This document shows, piece after piece, positions 30,603 through 37,025 of a stretch of 64,000 nt of DNA. A program made the translations under genes and the position numbers. The DNA is taken from contig NZ_AUHU01000011.1 of the NCBI RefSeq assembly GCF_000423345.1, positions 1-64,000 of the forward strand, given 5' to 3'. The DNA comes from Marinimicrobium agarilyticum DSM 16975 (GTDB taxonomy: Bacteria > Pseudomonadota > Gammaproteobacteria > Pseudomonadales > Cellvibrionaceae). Under the pieces are notes generated by a model. It had not been told where the DNA came from. It ran no database searches and worked only from the letters and a program-made list of their open reading frames with translations. Position 1 is the stretch's first letter, and the number at the start of each line of letters is the position of its first letter.

Positions 30603-31111
30603 AACAGTCCATGCGCGCTCGCCGAATGGCCCGGCACCACCGGCGGATGAGCAAGTTGCCCAAACTCAACCTGGTGTCCCTGATGGACATCTTCACCATC
30701 CTGGTGTTCTTTCTGCTGGTCAATTCCGCCGAAGTGGAAGTGCTGAGTCGGGACAAAAACATCGAGCTGCCCGCCTCGGTGGCGGACCAGCAGCCGGATG
30801 AGAGTCTGTTGCTGGTGGTGGGCGGCGACCAGATTCTGGTGAATGGTCGCCCCGTGGCCTCGGTGGACGAGGTGATGGCCCAGGAGGAGGAAGAAATTCC
30901 CGGCCTGGCGGAAGAGCTGGCGTTCCGCGCCGAGCAGGCCCGCCCACTGACCGAAGCGGAAGAAGACGTTGGTCGGCCGATCACCATCATGGGTGACAAA
31001 GGCATTCCCTATCAGCTACTCAAAAAGGTCATGGCGACTTGCGCCGCAACCGATTACCGGGACATCTCGCTGGCGGTGGATCAACAGGTGGCGTCCGGGG
31101 GTGAGGAGTAA
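30599..31111 (+). CDS. ExbD/TolR-like protein with intact channel Asp
   Basis: A 170-residue bitopic protein. The N-terminus is very basic and the TM starts LVSLMDIFTILVFFLLV, with Asp30 in the position of the essential ExbD Asp. The periplasmic domain ends with VMATCAATDYRDISLAV, typical of ExbD/TolR. ATGA overlap with the previous gene and TAATG overlap with the next indicate tight translational coupling of the motor genes. Confidence 0.9.
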   Translation: MKQSMRARRMARHHRRMSKLPKLNLVSLMDIFTILVFFLLVNSAEVEVLSRDKNIELPASVADQQPDESLLLVVGGDQILVNGRPVASVDEVMAQEEEEIPGLAEELAFRAEQARPLTEAEEDVGRPITIMGDKGIPYQLLKKVMATCAATDYRDISLAVDQQVASGGEE

Positions 31112-32079
31112 TGGCTCTGTACCTCGGCCCCAATACCGAACTGCCCTGGGAATCCAGCGTCGAGGAAGACCGGACCTTCAAGCGTCTGCTGCGCGCGCTG
31201 CTGATTGTGCTATTGGTGCTGGGGTTGATTGTTCCTTTCGTGCCCCTGCCGGAAATCAGCCGGGAGGAGAAGCAGGAACTGCCTCCGCAATTGGCGCGGG
31301 TGATTCTGGAAAAAGAACAGGAGCCGCCGCCTCCACCCCCGGAGCCAGAGCCCGAACCCGAGCCGGAACCGGAGCAGCCCGAGGAAGAACCGGAACCCGA
31401 ACCGGAGCCCGAGCCGGAACCGGAACCGGAAGAGCCGCCTCCGCCGCCGCCACCCAGTCGCGTTCAGGAAGCGCGGGAAACCGCCTCGCGCAGCGGCCTG
31501 ATGCAACACCGGGATGCCCTGGCCGCCATGCGCGATACCCTCGACACCAGTCGGGTGGAACAGGCAGCGTTGTCGGAAGGCCAGTCCGAAGCGGAGCGTC
31601 CCGAGCGCAACGTTATCGAAGGCCAGGTCGCCAGCGACAGCGGCGGCATCACCACCGATAACCTGAGCCGGGACACCGGTGGTGGCGGTGAACTGGCCCA
31701 GCGTCAGACCACCCAGGTGACGAACGAATCGGAAATCCTGGCCGCCGCCGAGGCAGCGGAGGAGACGGCCGGTGGTTCCCGCGAGCGGGCGGCGCGCAGC
31801 GACGAGCAGATTCGTCAGGTGATTGACCAGCATATGGGCGGCATTTTCGCCATCTACAACCGGGAGCTCCGGTCTGATCCGCTGCTGAAGGGGAAATTGG
31901 TGGTGCGGATGGTGATCGAGCCCAGTGGTGAAATTTCCGAGGCGAGAATCGTCTCCAGCGAGCTCAACAACGACACTCTGGAGCAGCGCCTGCTGGCTCG
32001 CATCCTCCTGATCACCTTCCCGGATGCGGATGTGACTGTCACCCAAGTGAACTATACTTTCGATTTCTTGCCTAGGTAA
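31111..32079 (+). CDS. TonB-like energy transducer with AgmX/PglI C-terminal domain
   Basis: A 322-residue protein. There is one TM segment (about 28-48), then a stiff Pro/Glu linker (about 70-117) built of Glu-Pro repeats as in TonB, then a polar middle. The C-terminal domain (about 230-322) has SDEQIRQVIDQHMGGIFAIY and ELRSDPLLKGKLVVRMVIEP, the pattern of the AgmX/PglI (GltJ) domain. It likely carries motor energy across the periplasm to the TPR lipoproteins. Last gene of the operon. Confidence 0.88.
   Translation: MALYLGPNTELPWESSVEEDRTFKRLLRALLIVLLVLGLIVPFVPLPEISREEKQELPPQLARVILEKEQEPPPPPPEPEPEPEPEPEQPEEEPEPEPEPEPEPEPEEPPPPPPPSRVQEARETASRSGLMQHRDALAAMRDTLDTSRVEQAALSEGQSEAERPERNVIEGQVASDSGGITTDNLSRDTGGGGELAQRQTTQVTNESEILAAAEAAEETAGGSRERAARSDEQIRQVIDQHMGGIFAIYNRELRSDPLLKGKLVVRMVIEPSGEISEARIVSSELNNDTLEQRLLARILLITFPDADVTVTQVNYTFDFLPR
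31320..31455 (+). repeat. Glu-Pro coding repeat tract
   Basis: A degenerate 6-base repeat of the GARCCN type encodes alternating Glu and Pro in the TonB-like protein. Such tracts can change length by slippage, which would alter the periplasmic reach of the linker. Confidence 0.7.
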
Positions 32080-32087
32080 GCGCTGGA

Positions 32088-32127
32088 ATCTCTGATAGTC
32101 TCATTGACTTGTGGGATTATCAGAGAT
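32088..32127. promoter_or_regulatory. 10-bp inverted repeat downstream of the motor operon
   Basis: ATCTCTGATA (32088-32097) and TATCAGAGAT (32118-32127) are perfect inverted repeats with a 20-base spacer, lying between the AgmX-like gene and the next small gene. No T-run follows, so it is not a classic terminator. It could be an operator or a structured 3' end. Confidence 0.45.
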
Positions 32128-32154
32128 CTCTTACACCTGAAAGGAGTGAGCGTT

Positions 32155-32337
32155 ATGTCAATCGAAGTAACTGGTATTCTGGGTGCGATCCTTCTCATCT
32201 GTGTGATCTACGCCCTCTTGCAAGTCGCCCAGAGCAGTGAATCCAGTACTGCCAAACTGGTCTGGATCCTCGCCCTGCTGTTCATCCCCTTCCTCGGTTT
32301 TGTCATCTGGTTGTTTATCGGCCCGCGCGCCAAGTAA
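32155..32337 (+). CDS. Small PLDc_N (phospholipase D N-terminal) family membrane protein
   Basis: A 60-residue protein with two hydrophobic segments. The ending AKLVWILALLFIPFLGFVIW is the pattern of the PLDc_N domain found at the start of cardiolipin synthases and as stand-alone small proteins. The ATG at 32155 has AAGGAG nine bases upstream. Function of the stand-alone form is unknown. Confidence 0.8.
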   Translation: MSIEVTGILGAILLICVIYALLQVAQSSESSTAKLVWILALLFIPFLGFVIWLFIGPRAK

Positions 32338-32349
32338 CGCCGGCATGGA

Positions 32350-32382
32350 GGTCTTGTCTTTTTGTCGCACAAGACCGTTTTA
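32350..32382 (+). terminator. Probable intrinsic terminator
   Basis: GGTCTTGT (32350-32357) pairs with ACAAGACC (32369-32376) over an 11-base loop and is followed by GTTTTA. It lies 12 bases after the small membrane-protein stop. Confidence 0.6.
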
Positions 32383-32546
32383 GCATCGACTGCCCTGGAA
32401 AAGTTATGTCAACGCATGGCGAGGTTGTGGAACTTACAAATCATTTGCGTACACTAACCAGTCGGGCCCAAGAGTGAGGGGCCGTTACGGGATATGGCAT
32501 CAGGAGTTTTTGCCAGATCGATGAAATGCGATTTATGGAGATTTTT

Positions 32547-33380
32547 ATGACTAGAACGACGCAAAGAATAACGAAGTATATCCTCCCTGCAGTGTTTTTG
32601 CTTCCCGCCGCTAATGGCCTCGCTGATGAGTATCAGTGGGAGCTCGATGCGCACTTTCATCAAACGGATACGTCAACGACGGACATAGACAATATGTCCG
32701 TCTCGGGAACGTATTATTTTTCACCGGTGGAGACTCGTGATCACCCTTTAGCAGAAGCGGCGTTTCTGGAGCGCCGGAGCAGCTTGAGTGTCAGGCAGTC
32801 TCGTGTTGATCGTTCATCTCGCGACCGCGAGATCACGACGGAGCTTGGCAGCTATACCATCCGCGGCACGGACTCAACGATCGATACAACGGATGTCAGT
32901 GCCGAGGTCTATGTGCCGGGTGACCTTTTTTATGTTGGACTGACAGCCCGTCGCTTTGACTATGGGTCGGGCTTGCCGTTGTCCAGTGACACGACCTGGA
33001 ACGCATCGCTTGGCCTGACGCCGATGGAGGGGCTTTTGGTATACAGTTCCTTTTACGAGGATCAGGATCTGGACGAGAGCTGGAACCTGAACGCCAAGTA
33101 TGTGTTTGATCATTTCGGGCCAACGCTAGCCATCAGGGCAAACTACGATTACAGCGACTTCGGTCAAGACCAGGCGTCGCTCGCCTTGGATTACTATGTC
33201 GACCGGACACTGAGCGTGGGCTATCGACGCTCTGAGGGAGTGGGTAGTGGGCCGAGGGTGACCGATACCCATCAGCTGAGCGTCAGAAAATTCTTTACCG
33301 ATCGGTGGAGCCTCTCCGGCTTTTACTATGACGTTGGAGAGCTGGACGGTTTCGGTGTCGAGGCTGCGGTCCGGTTTTAA
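32547..33380 (+). CDS. Putative outer-membrane beta-barrel (porin-like) protein
   Basis: A 277-residue protein with a signal peptide ending NGLA/DEY and a mature chain of alternating polar and aromatic strands ending in AAVRF, the aromatic C-terminus of barrels. Middle strands such as LGLTPMEGLLVYSSFYED and LDYYVDRTLSVGYRR are barrel-like. I use the ATG at 32547 because GGAG lies six bases upstream and the signal peptide follows. In-frame ATGs at 32526 and 32535 are possible. The substrate is unknown. Confidence 0.72.
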   Translation: MTRTTQRITKYILPAVFLLPAANGLADEYQWELDAHFHQTDTSTTDIDNMSVSGTYYFSPVETRDHPLAEAAFLERRSSLSVRQSRVDRSSRDREITTELGSYTIRGTDSTIDTTDVSAEVYVPGDLFYVGLTARRFDYGSGLPLSSDTTWNASLGLTPMEGLLVYSSFYEDQDLDESWNLNAKYVFDHFGPTLAIRANYDYSDFGQDQASLALDYYVDRTLSVGYRRSEGVGSGPRVTDTHQLSVRKFFTDRWSLSGFYYDVGELDGFGVEAAVRF

Positions 33381-33390
33381 CTATGCAGGC

Positions 33391-33411
33391 GTTATCCGAA
33401 CAAGCGGATAA
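33391..33411. terminator. Short hairpin between convergent genes
   Basis: TTATCCG (33392-33398) and CGGATAA (33405-33411) form a 7-bp stem with loop AACAAG between the convergent barrel and DUF3570 genes. The flanking T/A tracts are short, so termination is likely but not strong. Confidence 0.45.
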
Positions 33412-33413
33412 TG

Positions 33414-34592
33414 TTAAAACCAGAACGATAAATAAAACCGAATGACGTTGGCGTCGAACTCGTACAAGGGTTCTTCGCCGGCGGCGTATTCTTCCGGTGA
33501 TACGGTCACGTCTCTGAAGTTGTCGTACTCGAATTGGATGTGATCCCAGAACAGGTTGATGGTGCTTTTCTCAAAGCCGGGAACAGCGCCTCTGGGCAAA
33601 GTGTAGGTCACCCCCGCCGCTAATGTTGTCGAGTTGAACGGCCCCATCTCTTTATCGCGGGCCATATAGTTCTGGGCATCCCGGAACGGAAACAGGTCGC
33701 TATAGAAATCCGCGCTGGTCTGTTGGTAATCCCGCCATTTGAGTTCCACTAGCCAATTGTCCTGCAGACTGTGGGTGTAGCGCAGCTCAATGGTGTCCGC
33801 TTCGATGGCCCAGTTGTCTTCAAAGTAGCGGTATTCACCCCGAATGGCCGAGCGCCGGTTGGGCAGGTGGTAAATGGCCCGCAGGGCGTAGGCGTCGCTG
33901 TTGCGGGTGTTGGGGTAGACTTCCGGCTGATAGCTGTAGCCGCGCGCGCTGGTGGGGTCGCGGTAACGGACCTGGCGATAGGCGTTATTGAGAAAGCCTT
34001 CATCCACCACCGCTTCGTAACTGAAACCGGCGATCAGGTCCGTTCGTAAGATCTGGGAAATGTTGATGCCATAACGACGGCGTTCAAGAAAACGCTCGAA
34101 GTCGGGACGATCGTTGCGGCCGATCACATCGTCGCCATAGCTGGTGTTCAGGCTGATGGTGGTCAGGTCCCCAAAAAAGGTCTGGGTGATGCCGAAACTG
34201 TAGGTGGTCGCGTCGTAGTCGTTTTCTTCACTGGACGCCCAACCCAGGCTGATCAGGGTCCGGTCGTTCAGGTATTGCAGACCGGCGTTGTACTCGGTGC
34301 GTTCTTCGGCGTAGGGGCTCGCGGCCGAGTTTACATCGACGCCAGCGGCTTCCACATCGATGGACGCGCCGCTGACGGTGTCCACATAGTATTTGCCGGA
34401 CACCGATACCGACTCGCCCAAACTCTTACGCACGAGAACTGACGGTCCGTCGATTTTTACGCCGCCGCCGTCGTAGCTGTGATAGAGGATATCGATGCGC
34501 TCCTCCGGCAGCACGGCGCTGAGCGCCGGGGTGCTGAACAGAATCAGCAGGAGGGCGAAGCAGCACTTGAGCTGCTGCTTAGTTACAGCCAC
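33414..34592 (-). CDS. DUF3570 outer-membrane protein with candidate flavinylation motif
   Basis: A 392-residue exported beta-rich protein, probably an outer-membrane barrel: signal peptide to about residue 26 and C-terminus YLSFWF. Residues 71-79 read DTVSGASID, close to the DxxSGAT/S sequence to which ApbE attaches FMN, with Ser77 the candidate acceptor. I use the GTG at 34592, which has GGGAGG five bases upstream and overlaps the end of the DUF4266 gene by 14 bases. DUF3570, DUF4266, a TlpA-like thioredoxin and ApbE recur together in proteobacteria (from memory). ApbE is at 21.8 kb here. Confidence 0.85.
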   Translation of the reverse strand: MAVTKQQLKCCFALLLILFSTPALSAVLPEERIDILYHSYDGGGVKIDGPSVLVRKSLGESVSVSGKYYVDTVSGASIDVEAAGVDVNSAASPYAEERTEYNAGLQYLNDRTLISLGWASSEENDYDATTYSFGITQTFFGDLTTISLNTSYGDDVIGRNDRPDFERFLERRRYGINISQILRTDLIAGFSYEAVVDEGFLNNAYRQVRYRDPTSARGYSYQPEVYPNTRNSDAYALRAIYHLPNRRSAIRGEYRYFEDNWAIEADTIELRYTHSLQDNWLVELKWRDYQQTSADFYSDLFPFRDAQNYMARDKEMGPFNSTTLAAGVTYTLPRGAVPGFEKSTINLFWDHIQFEYDNFRDVTVSPEEYAAGEEPLYEFDANVIRFYLSFWF

Positions 34593-34812
34593 AGCCGCCT
34601 CCCGCACTGCCGTCGGCACCGCGACCGGCTTCCCGAGCGTCGTGAACGTGACCCAGGTAGCTGCTGGCGGCCGGGTCACGGTCAAAACTCATGATCGGGT
34701 CGGCCAGTTTCTGGCGCTCGTAGGGTTGCACCCAGGGCTGCACACTGCAGGCGCCCAGGAAAGCGCACAGCGCGCAGAGGAGGAATGCCCGGCTGTAATG
34801 GTTTTGTTTCAT
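34579..34812 (-). CDS. DUF4266 small lipoprotein with Cys-Gly-Cys tail
   Basis: A 77-residue lipoprotein with lipobox LGAC (Cys22). The short mature chain has LADPIMSFD, then HVHDAREAGRG, and ends GGGCGCN. The His residues and the terminal Cys pair suggest a metal or redox site, which is inference. Its start overlaps the TlpA stop and its end overlaps the DUF3570 start, so the three proteins are probably made in fixed proportion. Confidence 0.85.
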   Translation of the reverse strand: MKQNHYSRAFLLCALCAFLGACSVQPWVQPYERQKLADPIMSFDRDPAASSYLGHVHDAREAGRGADGSAGGGCGCN

Positions 34813-35285
34813 TCCCGAATCAATTCCCGGATCTGTTTGCGGTATTTTTCTTCGTCACCTTCTTTATAGCCTCGGTTGACGTAGCGAACCTCGCCGTCGC
34901 GATCCACCATGACGGTGGTGGGCATGGCGCTGACCTGGTAGGTGCGGCTGACGTCGCTTTCCGGGTCATACAGAATCGGGAAGGAGACACCCACGTCTTC
35001 CAGAAATTTCTTGGCGGCGGCAGGGTCCTGCTCGACGTTGACGCCGAACAGGGTGAAGCCCGCATCTTTATAGCGGTCGTACAAATCGTCCAGTAGCGGC
35101 ATTTCCTTGCGGCAGGGCGCGCACCAGGAGGCCCAGAAATTGATCATCACGACCTTGCCGCGCTGCTCTTCCAGGCGAATGTTTTCCCCGCTGTCGCTCT
35201 TCAGGGTGAAGTCCGGCGCCGTTTCGGCGTGAGCCATGGCGGTAAAACCAAGGGTGGCGAGTAACAGGATACGAACCAATCTCAT
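34809..35285 (-). CDS. TlpA/ResA-like thioredoxin
   Basis: A 158-residue periplasmic thioredoxin-fold protein with a signal peptide ending AHA/ETAP. The active site is WASWCAPC (Cys55 and Cys58), and the cis-Pro loop is SAMPTTVMVDRDG. Such proteins reduce disulfides in partner proteins. Here the natural partner is the Cys-Gly-Cys tail of the adjacent DUF4266 lipoprotein (inference). The ATG at 35285 has GAGGG upstream. Confidence 0.9.
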   Translation of the reverse strand: MRLVRILLLATLGFTAMAHAETAPDFTLKSDSGENIRLEEQRGKVVMINFWASWCAPCRKEMPLLDDLYDRYKDAGFTLFGVNVEQDPAAAKKFLEDVGVSFPILYDPESDVSRTYQVSAMPTTVMVDRDGEVRYVNRGYKEGDEEKYRKQIRELIRE

Positions 35286-35308
35286 GGGGTTGCCCTCTTG
35301 TATCAACA

Positions 35309-35950
35309 CTAGAAAAAGACCGAGACGCCCAAGCGCGCCTCGAGATTATTCACTTCCACTTCCCGGCCGAACAATTCGTGCGTAAACACGTGCCCGCGCA
35401 TGCCCAAATCGAACGCCAGCCAGTCGGTGGCAAAGAGCTTAAAGCCGGCACCCAGATTGTAAGTGAAGTATTCCTGCCCGGCGAACTCGGTATTGCCGGC
35501 GCCGCCAATCACATAGGCGCTGGTATTAAAGCTCCAGTTTTCACTCAGGTAGATCTGCCCCGGCAGAAAGTTATAGCCGAGAGACAGATTGTAATAGGTG
35601 TACTCTCGCTGGTCTTCGGTCAACAGCTCCACGGCGCCGCTTAACAGCTCGTAGCTGGTTTCGCGGGTTTCGGTAATGCCGTAGTTGGCCTGCAGGAAAA
35701 AATCCTCACTGACGTGATAGCTGAGGCTCGCCCCGGCGATGTCGTTGCTGCCAAAATCCTCCACGCTCATCAGGCCGTAGAACACCCCGAACTCGAAGTT
35801 CTCGGTATCGAGATCCCGTTCACTGAGCGACCGGCGTTCTTCGTCCGGGCCGACGATATCGCCCAACGGGCCATCGTCCTGGGCGACGGCCAGCGGCGCG
35901 CTACCGGCCAGGGCGAGCCCTAGAAGTAGACGTTGAAACCGATTTGCCAT
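35309..35950 (-). CDS. Outer-membrane beta-barrel domain protein (OMP_myx_plus type)
   Basis: A 213-residue protein with a signal peptide ending AVA/QDD and an acidic N-terminal segment (PDEERRSLSERDLDTENF). A small barrel follows with strands such as FEFGVFYGLMSVEDFG and SYHVSEDFFLQANYG, ending VSVFF. I recognise the pattern of the small outer-membrane barrel family shared by myxobacteria and some gammaproteobacteria, often near gliding-type genes (from memory). Start overlaps the upstream gene by 31 bases. Confidence 0.78.
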   Translation of the reverse strand: MANRFQRLLLGLALAGSAPLAVAQDDGPLGDIVGPDEERRSLSERDLDTENFEFGVFYGLMSVEDFGSNDIAGASLSYHVSEDFFLQANYGITETRETSYELLSGAVELLTEDQREYTYYNLSLGYNFLPGQIYLSENWSFNTSAYVIGGAGNTEFAGQEYFTYNLGAGFKLFATDWLAFDLGMRGHVFTHELFGREVEVNNLEARLGVSVFF

Positions 35951-36714
35951 TCGATGACCTCTTCGTTGGTATCACGGCTGGTGAGTATCTGATGCTGGGT
36001 GGCGTCCAGGCGCAGGAAGAAGCGCCGTGTCAGGTACACGTAGGTGCCGAGGCTGGTTTGAAACAGGTTGTCTTCCCGGTCTTCGGCTTCAACCAAAGTG
36101 GCGCTGGGTTCGATCCGTATTTGTCCGGTGCCGAGCCGAAAGTAGGGGGACACGCGCCATTCGGGAAAGGGTTGGTGCATCAGGCCGACGCTGAGTATCT
36201 GGCTGTCGGAGAATTGCCCGGTGTTTTGCGACAGGCGCAGGTCGGCGGTCAGGTGTTCGGTAAAGCGAAAGCCGGCGTTGAGGCTGAGGGCGTCGGCGCC
36301 GTCGAAGTCGCCGGTGGCGAAGCCGATTTCCCAGCGCCGTTCGAGGTAGTCGTCCTGGGTGGCGGCGGCAATGTCGGGGACCTGGCCGCTGGCGTCCTGG
36401 GTGTGGGCGAGGTTGTCGATGTGGATCCAGCCGCTTTTGCCGCGCCGTGTGGTCACTTTGATCCAGTCGGTGCGGCGTTTTTCCAGGGTGATTTCTTCGT
36501 CTTTTTCGATGATGTAAAAAACGGGATAACCACGACCGGGGCCGGTGTGGACGTCGATAAAGGTATTGGCGACGGTGACTTTCGGATCATCGGCTTGGGC
36601 ACTCAAACAGAATAGAGTGAGGAGAACAGCCGTTAGAGACGAAATAAGCTTCTTTGCGGCGGAGGGTCCGGGCCAGCGAGGGAGAGACCTTTCCAAGACA
36701 CGCCGTGAATACAT
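35920..36714 (-). CDS. SH3-domain plus beta-barrel outer-membrane protein, start uncertain
   Basis: The recognisable protein starts with a signal peptide (KKLISSLTAVLLTLFCLSAQA) near base 36655. A bacterial SH3 domain follows (VTVANTFIDVHTGPGRGYPV, ending KSGWIHIDNL), then a small barrel ending IGFNVYF. No ATG, GTG or good ribosome site lies at the natural position. The nearest in-frame ATG (36714) is inside the palindromic element at 36670-36781, which gives a 264-residue product with an odd extra N-terminus. The element may have inserted at the original start. It heads the operon that runs through TlpA to DUF3570. Confidence 0.72.
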   Translation of the reverse strand: MYSRRVLERSLPRWPGPSAAKKLISSLTAVLLTLFCLSAQADDPKVTVANTFIDVHTGPGRGYPVFYIIEKDEEITLEKRRTDWIKVTTRRGKSGWIHIDNLAHTQDASGQVPDIAAATQDDYLERRWEIGFATGDFDGADALSLNAGFRFTEHLTADLRLSQNTGQFSDSQILSVGLMHQPFPEWRVSPYFRLGTGQIRIEPSATLVEAEDREDNLFQTSLGTYVYLTRRFFLRLDATQHQILTSRDTNEEVIEWQIGFNVYF

Positions 36715-36781
36715 CCCTGTAGGCTCGCAACCGCGAATCCCACGCTCTACGGTCTTGGAAAGGTCTCTCCCTCGCTGTCCC
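36670..36781 (-). repeat. GGA-hairpin palindromic element, copy 1
   Basis: A 112-base element in minus orientation. Two 30-base arms (36670-36699 and 36752-36781) pair with one mismatch around a 52-base core. On the minus strand the core carries a hairpin with GGATT in the loop and a second hairpin TACA-GGGA-TGTA. It lies in sense orientation at the 5' end of the SH3/barrel gene, so the RNA form would be in that gene's leader. Arms share no sequence with other copies beyond the inner AAGAC and outer GG. Confidence 0.88.
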
Positions 36782-36858
36782 TCAGTGCTGCGTAGCTCGC
36801 ATTTTCCACCACTCCTACCTTGGGTCGGGTTGGCTTTTGAGTGCCTACAGCGTGCTGA

Positions 36859-36970
36859 GGTCTTGGGTGGGGTATACCCTTCCAGGACCGTGAGTCGAGG
36901 GACTCGCACTCTCGAGCGTACAGGGATGTATTCACAGCGTGTCCTGGAAGGGTATACCCCACCCAAGACC
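36859..36970 (+). repeat. GGA-hairpin palindromic element, copy 2
   Basis: Arms 36859-36888 and 36941-36970 pair perfectly over 30 bases. The 52-base core (36889-36940) has hairpin CGAG-GGA-CTCG (36896-36906) and hairpin TACA-GGGA-TGTA. The stretch GTACAGGGATGT fully matches the CsrA/RsmA consensus RUACARGGAUGU. It lies 77 bases from copy 1, in inverted orientation, downstream of the HzsA-like gene end and antisense to it. Confidence 0.9.
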
Positions 36971-37025
36971 GGTCGCAATGCCGCACCAAAGGGTAAAAAC
37001 CTAGACAACAAAGAAACCAAGTCCC

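Noticed and set aside
29350-32079. ExbB/ExbD/TonB-like genes as a normal iron-uptake TonB system
   Set aside because: Two ExbD genes, an AgmX/PglI C-terminal domain and three linked TPR proteins fit an Agl/Glt-like machine better. No TonB receptor is nearby.
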